Of a stretch of 6,873 nucleotides of DNA, positions 1-4,815 are shown one piece after another. The stretch is from CAZDJQ01 sp964505765 (GTDB lineage: Bacteria; Patescibacteriota; Microgenomatia; UBA12405; JAHJSD01), in assembly GCA_964505765.1 (NCBI GenBank), contig CAZDJQ010000033.1:1-6873 (forward strand). The letters run 5' to 3'. The stretch's first letter is position 1. Each line of letters starts with the position of its first letter. The notes beneath the pieces were generated by a model. That model did no database searches. It was not told where the DNA came from and was given only the letters and a program-made list of their open reading frames with translations. A program made the position numbers and the translations under genes.

Positions 1-6
1 AACCAC

Positions 7-35
7 TTGCTACTCAACCCGAAAATATCTATACT
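7..35 (+). promoter_or_regulatory. Candidate sigma70-type promoter for the membrane protein gene
   Basis: TTGCTA (7-12) and TATACT (30-35) are separated by 17 bases, matching 4/6 and 5/6 of the -35 and -10 consensus. The predicted transcript start falls near base 42, about 5 bases before the ATG at 47, so the message would be almost leaderless. No Shine-Dalgarno sequence is visible before the ATG, which agrees with that. Prediction from sequence only. Confidence 0.4.
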
Positions 36-46
36 GATTACTAACC

Positions 47-793
47 ATGTGGATACAATTAGCGTTTTTAACTATTGCCACCCTAATCACCTGGCTGTGG
101 ACCACCACCGAAACCCTTAATTTCTACACTCTGCAGTTGATTGCGGTGCTGATAGTTCTATATTTTATGAAAAATTTCAGCCAAAAAGGATTGAAAATTG
201 AAAATTGGAAAATGAAAATTAATAAATATACTGACGCCACTATTCTCACCCTGGTTATTTTACTGCTAGTCTTTTCCACCGGAGGCATCAACTCTCCCCT
301 ATTTTTCCTAATCTACTTCCTCCTTTTTGGTCTGTCGTTTTTATTTCAGCCAAAACTGGCAGTCGGCTTCACCCTGATTCTGCTCGTCTTTCTTCTGCCG
401 GAAACCGGCTCGTCTGAAGGGCTGATTAAACTATTTTCTTTAATCCTAGTTGCTCCGCTGGCTTTATTTTTCGGCCAGCAGTATTTACAGAATCTAGCCA
501 ACCAGAACCGGATCAAAATCTTTCAATCAAAATGGCTCAATAGCGAAAAATCTCTGGAAAATCAGGAAACAAACGCCTTAATGTGGCTTTCTTTGAATTT
601 CAAAGAATATCTTGCGGAGATTATTGAGACCAGTGCGGTTTTATTGTCGGAAATCAGCTCACTTTCTCCGCACCAACAAGAAGATATCGAAAAGATCAAG
701 AAAAAAGCCGAAAAGCTGTTAGCCCAAGGAGATCAGCTAAAAGAAATTATTGATCAAGAGACAGATTCCGCGGAAGCGGAATCTAGTAATTAG
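47..793 (+). CDS. Six-helix membrane protein with a degenerate histidine-kinase-like C-terminus
   Basis: The 248-residue protein has about six hydrophobic segments (near 3-19, 27-41, 63-78, 83-100, 103-117, 126-143) and then a hydrophilic, helical, charged tail (150-240). Helix 3 ends in FSTGGINSPL (76-85). TGGxxSP resembles the motif common in multi-helix sensor kinases and the GGxxNPF quinone-binding motif of RegB/PrrB. Residues 175-237 have the length and hydrophobic pattern of a DHp (HisKA) hairpin. The H-box position reads LSLNFKEYL (181-189), with Leu183 where the phosphorylated His would be, and no HATPase domain follows. I infer a kinase-derived membrane sensor or scaffold that cannot autophosphorylate. 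An in-frame TGA at 35-37 rules out a longer N-terminus. The last residues and stop lie in a short-repeat arm (784-814), so truncation by repeat insertion is possible. It is 16 bases upstream of the next gene and probably cotranscribed. Gene identification is good; the kinase relationship is tentative. Confidence 0.8.
   Translation: MWIQLAFLTIATLITWLWTTTETLNFYTLQLIAVLIVLYFMKNFSQKGLKIENWKMKINKYTDATILTLVILLLVFSTGGINSPLFFLIYFLLFGLSFLFQPKLAVGFTLILLVFLLPETGSSEGLIKLFSLILVAPLALFFGQQYLQNLANQNRIKIFQSKWLNSEKSLENQETNALMWLSLNFKEYLAEIIETSAVLLSEISSLSPHQQEDIEKIKKKAEKLLAQGDQLKEIIDQETDSAEAESSN
190..220 (+). repeat. ATTGAAAATTG short-period repeat inside a coding region
   Basis: Two consecutive TTGAAAA units at 191-206 are followed by the variants TTGGAAAA and TGAAAATT up to 220. 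The segment encodes the polar loop GLKIENWKMKINK between membrane helices 2 and 3. The same unit recurs at 2944-2976 in another gene. It looks like a dispersed short repeat accommodated as in-frame coding sequence. Confidence 0.5.
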
Positions 794-882
794 TAATTCG
801 TAATTAGTAATGAGGAATTTAAAAATCTTTTTTCTAATCTCATCTTTATTACTTATTACCTATTACGCATTACCCGTTACTA
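784..882. repeat. Imperfect inverted repeat of TAATTAGTAATT type spanning a start codon and signal peptide
   Basis: The left arm 784-814 and right arm 852-882 are 31 bases each and pair at about 24 of 31 positions around a 37-base spacer. Each arm is built from GTAAT units (ATTAC in the right arm). The left arm holds the stop codon of the upstream gene (791-793) and the ATG at 810 of the next gene. The right arm encodes the ITYYALPVT part of that gene's signal peptide. The transcript could fold over its own initiation codon. Confidence 0.6.
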
Positions 883-1544
883 AGCCGAAGGCGGTCAATA
901 TGGAATCCGAAAACTACAGGATCCAGTGGGGCAATATCAATATCGGCAGTGACAAACAGTCATCCGACTCTTTTAACTTAGACGTTACCATGGGCCAAAT
1001 AGCACCCGGATTATATACCGGCGCCGGCTACACTGTCCGGGCCGGATTTCAATACATTCATACCATTATTCCTTTTTCATTTACAATCTCCAAATTAAAC
1101 ATAGAACTCGGTCTGCTCACTCCAAGTGTGCCCAGCACTGATACCAACCAGCTGACTGTTTCCGCCGGCGGGGCCGGCGGTTATCAAGTCCTGGCTTTTG
1201 AATCCCATCCGTTAAGATCGGAAAACAACCATGACATTCCGGACACCACCTGCGACAACGAGCTGTGTGATGAAACCAACGCCGAAGAATGGATCGAAGA
1301 CACCACCTACGGCTTCGGCTTTAATATCCAAGGCGACGATATTCCGGCTGATTTTGAAACCAGTGATTATTACCGCCAATTTGCCGATGATGAAGCCGAA
1401 GAAGAACACCAGACAGTAATGAGCAATGACCAGGCAACCTCTCAAGCCCAAGCCACGGTAACTTACAAAGCAAATGTTTCCGCCAACCAGGAAACCGGCA
1501 ATTATGAAACGTCAATTGTTTATATCGCTGTGCCGAGGTATTAG
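810..1544 (+). CDS. Secreted WxL-like surface protein (first module)
   Basis: The 244-residue protein starts with a signal peptide (charged MRNLK, hydrophobic core to about residue 22, cleavage somewhere before Asn30). A beta-rich N-terminal part contains YRIQWGNINIGS (36-47) and GAGYTVRAGFQYI (71-83). The C-terminal domain from about residue 88 has the layout of a WxL domain: a strand near IELGLLTP (98-105), then LTVSAGGAGGYQV (115-127), and a final strand pair NQETGNYETSIVYIAVPRY (226-244). Tyr occupies the places where WxL proteins carry Trp. Cys148 and Cys153 in IPDTTCDNELCDE (143-155) may form a disulfide. The larger protein at 3209-4690 repeats the same C-terminal plan, including IPDTTC and GFGY/GFGF. 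The expected partner, a DUF916-like protein, lies two genes downstream. In Firmicutes, WxL domains bind the cell wall or a membrane-anchored partner; here that role is inferred. There is no Shine-Dalgarno before ATG 810. Confidence 0.8.
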   Translation: MRNLKIFFLISSLLLITYYALPVTKPKAVNMESENYRIQWGNINIGSDKQSSDSFNLDVTMGQIAPGLYTGAGYTVRAGFQYIHTIIPFSFTISKLNIELGLLTPSVPSTDTNQLTVSAGGAGGYQVLAFESHPLRSENNHDIPDTTCDNELCDETNAEEWIEDTTYGFGFNIQGDDIPADFETSDYYRQFADDEAEEEHQTVMSNDQATSQAQATVTYKANVSANQETGNYETSIVYIAVPRY

Positions 1545-1547
1545 AAA

Positions 1548-1625
1548 GCACGGAAATAACACAGAAAAAAGTATATGAAAAAAGTTAAACACAACACTAA
1601 TCAGCACAGAAAAAACACGGAAAAG
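1548..1625 (+). repeat. Left CACGGAA/CACAGAA repeat cluster of the GxxExxY cassette
   Basis: GCACGGAAATAACACAGAAAA (1548-1568) begins 4 bases after the stop of the upstream gene, and a second cluster with CAGCACAG and ACACGG lies at 1602-1621. Both are built from CAC(A/G)GA units. The reverse complement of the unit, TTCCGTG, recurs at 2004-2083 beyond the GxxExxY gene. The second cluster is translated as the NQHRKNTEK stretch at the N-terminus of that protein. Confidence 0.6.
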
Positions 1626-1997
1626 ACTAAATTGTTGTACCAAGAACTTAGTTATAAAGTTCGAGGGGCAATATTTGAAGTTTATAAAAAATTAGGACCT
1701 TACCACAAAGAAAAAGTATACGGTAATGCTCTAGCAGAAGAACTAATAAAAAGACAGATTAAATTTTCAAGGCAAAAACGAGTTGATATCAAGTATAATC
1801 AGAAAAAAGTTGGCACATATATCCCTGACTTTGTAATTGAAGATAAAGTTATTTTAGAATTAAAGGCAACAAAATTCATTCATCAATCAGCTATAAAACA
1901 GCTGTATTATTATCTTAATGGGACCCCATATAGATTAGGTTTTTTAGTAAACTTTAATCAACCAAAAAAAGTTAAAATTATTAGAAGGGTCAAATGA
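1575..1997 (+). CDS. GxxExxY-family protein, PD-(D/E)XK nuclease-like fold
   Basis: The 140-residue protein is about the usual length for the GxxExxY family (PDDEXK_3-like), small proteins of unproven biochemistry with a PD-(D/E)XK nuclease fold. Visible landmarks are SYKVRGAIFEVYKKLG (26-41), then YHKEKVY (43-49) where GxxExxY is expected: Glu46 and Tyr49 are kept but the Gly is Tyr43. Further on, IPDFVIEDKVILELKAT (83-99) gives the presumed active-site residues Asp85, Glu95 and Lys97. A C-terminal LVNFNQPK (123-130) is typical. The first 19 or so residues are translated repeat sequence, so the conserved protein may begin later, for example at a TTG near 1632. Codon use is much richer in A and T than in the secreted-protein genes on both sides, suggesting separate acquisition. 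Its stop overlaps the next ATG by 4 bases (ATGA, 1994-1997), so the two may be translationally coupled. Family call is firm; function is unknown. Confidence 0.85.
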   Translation: MKKVKHNTNQHRKNTEKTKLLYQELSYKVRGAIFEVYKKLGPYHKEKVYGNALAEELIKRQIKFSRQKRVDIKYNQKKVGTYIPDFVIEDKVILELKATKFIHQSAIKQLYYYLNGTPYRLGFLVNFNQPKKVKIIRRVK

Positions 1998-3147
1998 AAT
2001 TCCGTTTCCGTGTTGTTCCGTGCCTATCAGCAATTAGCTTCATATTCATAAGTGGATTCTTTTTCCGTGTCCCTTCCGTGTATTCTCAAGAAATTGGTTT
2101 ATCTATTTCCCCGCCGATTTTGGAAGTTGTAATTGAACCGGNNNNNNNNNNNNNNNNNNNNNNNNNNNNNNNNNNNNNNNNNNNNNNNNNNNNNNNNNNN
2201 NNNNNNNNNNNNNNNNNNNNNNNNNNNNNNNNNNNNNNNNNCAAGAAATTGGTTTATCTATTTCCCCGCCGATTTTGGAAGTTGTAATTGAACCGGGCCG
2301 GCAGATCACCAATGCTTATGAAATTATCAACACTTCCGAACATGATCTCTATTTAATCCCTAAAATTATTCCTTTTGAACCGGCCGACCAACACGGCAAC
2401 ATCAAACTCCTATCAACTACCGACTATCGACTATCGACTAAAATCTTTTCCCTCACCAACAGCGATATCCAATTTGGCAAAGCTTTTAAATTAACTGCCA
2501 ACACCAGCCAGCAGCTGGTGCTGAAAATCAACATTCCTGCTGACAGCCCGGAAAAAGATTATTACCAAATTTTTTTAATCGAGCAATCACCCGAGGGCGG
2601 ATTTATCAACCAATCCGGCGGCCGGTCGCTGATTAAAATCGGCGCCAACCTTCTTTTAACGGTCGGCAATCCCGACCAAATCAAAAAATCACCCGAAATT
2701 ATTGAGTTTCTCCCCCAGCCCAAATTTGCCGACTTGTTTGATTCCGTAAAATTCCGGGTTGCGGTTCATAATAAAGGCCAACATTTTTTTAAAACCCACG
2801 GGGAAATAGCAATCAACCATTCCTGGTTTAATTATCAAGAAAAACTAAACCTACTGCCGGAGAATGTCTTATCCCAATCTTCAAGACAGATAAACTGCAC
2901 TGGTCCAACCAGAAACCAAAATGATAACCAAAATGAAGAAAACATTGAAAATTGGTCAGTTGAAAATTGTAAATTCTCCAGCTGGCTGCCCGGACAATAT
3001 CAAGCAGAGCTGACTATTTCTCCGGAAAACACAGAACCCGAATCCGAAATTATTTCTTTTTGGCTGGTCCCTTATAAAGCTGGTTTAGGTTTATTAATTT
3101 CCGGATTTATTACTTGGGAAATTAGAAAACAGTATTTATCGTCTTGA
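1994..3147 (+). CDS. Membrane-anchored DUF916-like (WxL-interacting) protein, split by an assembly gap
   Basis: As given, the gene is broken by 100 Ns. The flanks share 55 identical bases (2087-2141 and 2242-2296). Removing the Ns plus one copy (155 bases) puts 1994-2141 in frame with 2297-3147 and gives an intact 332-residue protein, close to the 318 residues of its paralogue at 4758-5714. Features are a signal peptide (about 1-31, cleavage near VYS|QE), a beta-sandwich ectodomain starting at SPPILEVVIEPGRQITNAYE (39-58), and FWLVPYK just before one C-terminal membrane helix with a short basic tail (EIRKQYLSS). The layout, with PxxxEVxxxPG early, a (D/E)YYQ-type strand (PEKDYYQIFLIEQ), then a second domain and helix, matches WxL-interacting proteins (DUF916 then DUF3324). 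In Firmicutes these anchor WxL proteins to peptidoglycan and membrane; the same job is inferred here for the 810-1544 product. The signal peptide is encoded by TTCCGTG repeats. The start is set by the ATGA overlap. Confidence 0.8.
2000..2083 (+). repeat. Right TTCCGTG repeat cluster, inverted relative to 1548-1625
   Basis: TTCCGTG occurs four times, in two pairs: within 2004-2022 (TTTCCGTGTTGTTCCGTGC) and within 2062-2083 (TTTCCGTGTCCCTTCCGTGT). Reverse-complemented, these read GCACGGAACAACACGGAAA and ACACGGAAGGGACACGGAAA, closely matching the left cluster at 1548-1568. Here they encode FRFRVVPC and FFFRVPSVY of the signal peptide of the DUF916-like protein. Confidence 0.6.
2142..2241. other. 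Assembly gap of 100 Ns, probably artificial
   Basis: Exactly 100 Ns fill this stretch. The 55 bases to its left (2087-2141) are identical to the 55 bases to its right (2242-2296), ending and beginning right at the Ns. This is what two contigs sharing one k-mer of 55 look like when a scaffolder pads rather than merges them. No sequence is likely to be missing, and any genuine 55-base tandem duplication is unproven. Confidence 0.85.
2410..2440 (+). repeat. CTATCGA short tandem repeat in a coding region
   Basis: CTATCAACTACCGACTATCG continues to CTATCGACTA at 2440, with CGACTAT units about 8 bases apart. It is translated as LSTTDYRLSTK in the ectodomain of the DUF916-like protein. The paralogue at 4758-5714 has no such stretch, so it looks like a repeat insertion tolerated in a surface loop. 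Confidence 0.5.
2944..2976 (+). repeat. Second ATTGAAAATTG repeat copy, in the DUF916-like gene
   Basis: ATTGAAAATTGG (2944-2955) and GTTGAAAATTGT (2959-2970) are spaced 15 bases apart and share the TTGAAAATTG unit seen at 190-220. The stretch encodes NIENWSVENCK, a polar insertion just before the last ectodomain strands. Confidence 0.45.
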
Positions 3148-3172
3148 CAAAGATGATCTTATTGTTTACAAC
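3144..3172 (+). promoter_or_regulatory. Candidate sigma70-type promoter for the second module
   Basis: A perfect TTGACA (3144-3149) overlaps the stop codon of the upstream gene and is followed after exactly 17 bases by TACAAC (3167-3172, 4/6). The predicted start lies near 3179, giving a leader of about 30 bases before ATG 3209. The whole 3148-3208 spacer is AT-rich and has no Shine-Dalgarno sequence. It would allow the second module to be transcribed independently of the first. Confidence 0.45.
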
Positions 3173-3208
3173 TTTAATTAAGATAATTTGATAAACTAAA
3201 ATAATTAA

Positions 3209-4690
3209 ATGCATATGAAAAAAAGCTTTAAAATCTGTTTAATCTCCATTCTTTGCTTTGCCGCGGCGGCGGTTTATCAATTCAGCCGGCCGAAAGAACT
3301 CGATTCCGCTAATTTGACCAGTGTCAAAAATACTTTATCCAGCTCCCGGCTTTCTTTTGTCGGCGCGGTTGACACCGGTTCGTCTGCCGGCAGTTCAATT
3401 TTATACATAAAAACCACCGGTCTGCCGGGCTGGGCAACTTCTGACAACAACCACAACCTGTTTTCCGGCGACACCCTTAGAGTCGGCGACAGCGGCAATG
3501 ACTATACTGTTATTGATATTATCGATGACGCTGATGACGATAAAATTCAGCTGGATTCGGCTTTAGCCGCCAGCGACGTTGATGATGACGACCCGGTTAT
3601 CGCCACCCGGTCCGCCCAGCACACAGTCAGCTTTACTCCGGTTTCCCAAGTCTCCGACGGTTATTTTAGAGTGAGATTAAAAGCAACGTCCAGTTCCGAC
3701 GGTTCGGACAGCACCAACGCCAAAGACGGTATCCCCGACGCGGACGGTTTTGACTTTACTGACAGTTTTGCCGCCAGCTACATTGACTGTTCCAATGCCG
3801 AAGGCGGCACCGCCTCAATTGAGTATTCCGATGAAACCAACTGTCCATCCGGCTACGTCTGTGTTTTCTGCTCTTACACCGGCAACAACGATACCAGCGC
3901 TAAATCAATTGAAATCGGCACCACCGCCGCCGCCGAACAGCCGATCAACCCCTCGCCTTCTTCCGCCGATGCCACTGAAGGAGCGGCCGGAACCGACAGC
4001 GGCTATGACACTTACAGTTTTTATATTGACCACTTAGACAACAGTTATGATGTTGTTGACTCCACCCAGGGAAAAATCGCTGTGATTGAATCCGTCCGGG
4101 TCACCGCCGTAGTTGAACCCAGCATTGAATTCCAAATCAGCAGTGTGACCACCGGGACAACCGCCTGCGGTGTGGCCACTGACGTTGATACCACCGCCAC
4201 TGCGGTTCCGTTCGGCACCGCAATAATTTCCGATTTTATCGACGCCGCCCAAGAACTAGCCGCAGCGACCAATGCCGCCGGCGGTTATGCTATCACTGCT
4301 CTGGAATCAGACGAACTAAACTTGATTACCGCCACCGGTTTGGATACTTCCGTTTACATACCCGACACCACCTGCGACGGCGGTGCATGCGATGAATCCA
4401 CCTCCGGAGACTGGGACGACGCTGACAATGCTAACGGCTTCGGCTACTCTTTAGATGATGCTGACTCTGATGTTGATACCACCCTGTTCCAATACAGCGA
4501 TACCGCTAATTTTGCCGCCCGGCAGTTTCCAAATGACGCCGGCGGAGAATCAGCGGTTCAAATCTTGGCCAGCACCTCAGAAACCGCCACTCAAGACTGC
4601 TATGTCTGCTACCGGATGACGGTCAGCTCAACCCAGCAAGCCGGAACTTATGAAAACTCGGTTACTTATGTGGCGACAGCAACATTCTGA
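3209..4690 (+). CDS. Large secreted WxL-like surface protein (second module)
   Basis: The 493-residue protein has a signal peptide or N-terminal anchor (MKKSFKICLISILCFAAAA, about 3-21), then LTSVKNTLSSSRLSFVGAV (36-54), a segment I recognise from other Patescibacteria surface proteins. An N-terminal beta domain (about 45-160) holds LFSGDTLRVGDSGNDY (84-99) and very acidic loops (DDADDD 106-111, DVDDDDP 123-129) that might bind calcium. A cysteine-containing segment follows (Cys194, 212, 218, 221). The C-terminal domain (about 300-493) is the same type as in 810-1544: PFGTAIISDF (334-343), ATNAAGGYAITALES (353-367), IPDTTCDGGACDE (384-396), GFGYSL (410-415), and a final QQAGTYENSVTYVATATF (476-493). 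CYVC (464-467) is absent from the shorter protein. It is probably exported and retained by the DUF916-like partner 67 bases downstream. The second in-frame ATG (3215) is an equally plausible start; neither has a Shine-Dalgarno. GC content is visibly higher than in the flanking spacers. Confidence 0.82.
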   Translation: MHMKKSFKICLISILCFAAAAVYQFSRPKELDSANLTSVKNTLSSSRLSFVGAVDTGSSAGSSILYIKTTGLPGWATSDNNHNLFSGDTLRVGDSGNDYTVIDIIDDADDDKIQLDSALAASDVDDDDPVIATRSAQHTVSFTPVSQVSDGYFRVRLKATSSSDGSDSTNAKDGIPDADGFDFTDSFAASYIDCSNAEGGTASIEYSDETNCPSGYVCVFCSYTGNNDTSAKSIEIGTTAAAEQPINPSPSSADATEGAAGTDSGYDTYSFYIDHLDNSYDVVDSTQGKIAVIESVRVTAVVEPSIEFQISSVTTGTTACGVATDVDTTATAVPFGTAIISDFIDAAQELAAATNAAGGYAITALESDELNLITATGLDTSVYIPDTTCDGGACDESTSGDWDDADNANGFGYSLDDADSDVDTTLFQYSDTANFAARQFPNDAGGESAVQILASTSETATQDCYVCYRMTVSSTQQAGTYENSVTYVATATF

Positions 4691-4704
4691 GGACAAAATG
4701 TTGC
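4679..4704 (+). terminator. Perfect 8-bp hairpin across the stop codon of the large surface protein
   Basis: GCAACATT (4679-4686) pairs perfectly with AATGTTGC (4697-4704) around a 10-base loop that contains the TGA stop (4688-4690). No T-run follows, so it is not a canonical intrinsic terminator. It may act as a partial terminator or 3'-end stabiliser that raises the amount of surface-protein message over that of the downstream anchor gene. Stem seen directly; role inferred. Confidence 0.3.
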
Positions 4705-4721
4705 AAATGGCTATATGGTTA

Positions 4722-4815
4722 GATTGTTAAATTGTTAAAGAAAAATCAGAATTTGATATGAAGAAATTAAAATTAATTCTATTCTTAATTTTTAACTTTG
4801 CACTTTTAACTTTTA
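4722..4815 (+). repeat. AT-rich short repeats before and inside the second anchor gene's signal peptide
   Basis: GATTGTTAAATTGTTAAA (4722-4739) in the spacer contains two ATTGTTAAA units 9 bases apart. Within the next gene TTTTAACTTT occurs twice, at 4790-4799 and 4804-4813, and encodes part of the LIFNFALLTFI signal-peptide core. AAATTAAAATTAA (4765-4777), just after the ATG, is roughly complementary to TTAATTTTTAACT (4785-4797), so the start region can fold into a weak hairpin. Confidence 0.45.

Noticed and set aside
1212..1551. Open frames on the minus strand and a second plus frame opposite the first display gene
   Set aside because: They lack starts with ribosome sites, have no recognisable domains, and lie entirely inside a gene with a coherent signal peptide and domain structure.
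1575..1997. Homing endonuclease or transposase
   Set aside because: The motifs (YKVRGAIFEVYKKLG, PDF, ELKAT) fit the GxxExxY family specifically; no LAGLIDADG, HNH or DDE features are present.
2087..2296. A genuine 55-base direct repeat, for example a target duplication around an unsequenced insertion
   Set aside because: The copies end exactly at the Ns, and collapsing them restores the frame and the expected protein length, which fits a k-mer overlap better.
2103..2312. Minus-strand frame reading through the N gap
   Set aside because: It is largely undefined bases plus the duplicated 55-base contig overlap, so it does not exist in the collapsed sequence.
2410..2440. CRISPR-like array
   Set aside because: The period is about 8 bases with no spacers, and it is translated in frame within a gene.
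3750..4037. Pro/Thr-rich plus-strand frame inside the large display gene
   Set aside because: It is the shifted reading of Asp/Ala/Thr codons; the main frame carries conserved motifs shared with the paralogue.
4034..4272. Glycine- and valine-rich minus-strand frames opposite the large display gene
   Set aside because: They are by-products of GC-rich Ala/Thr/Asp codons on the plus strand and resemble no protein family.
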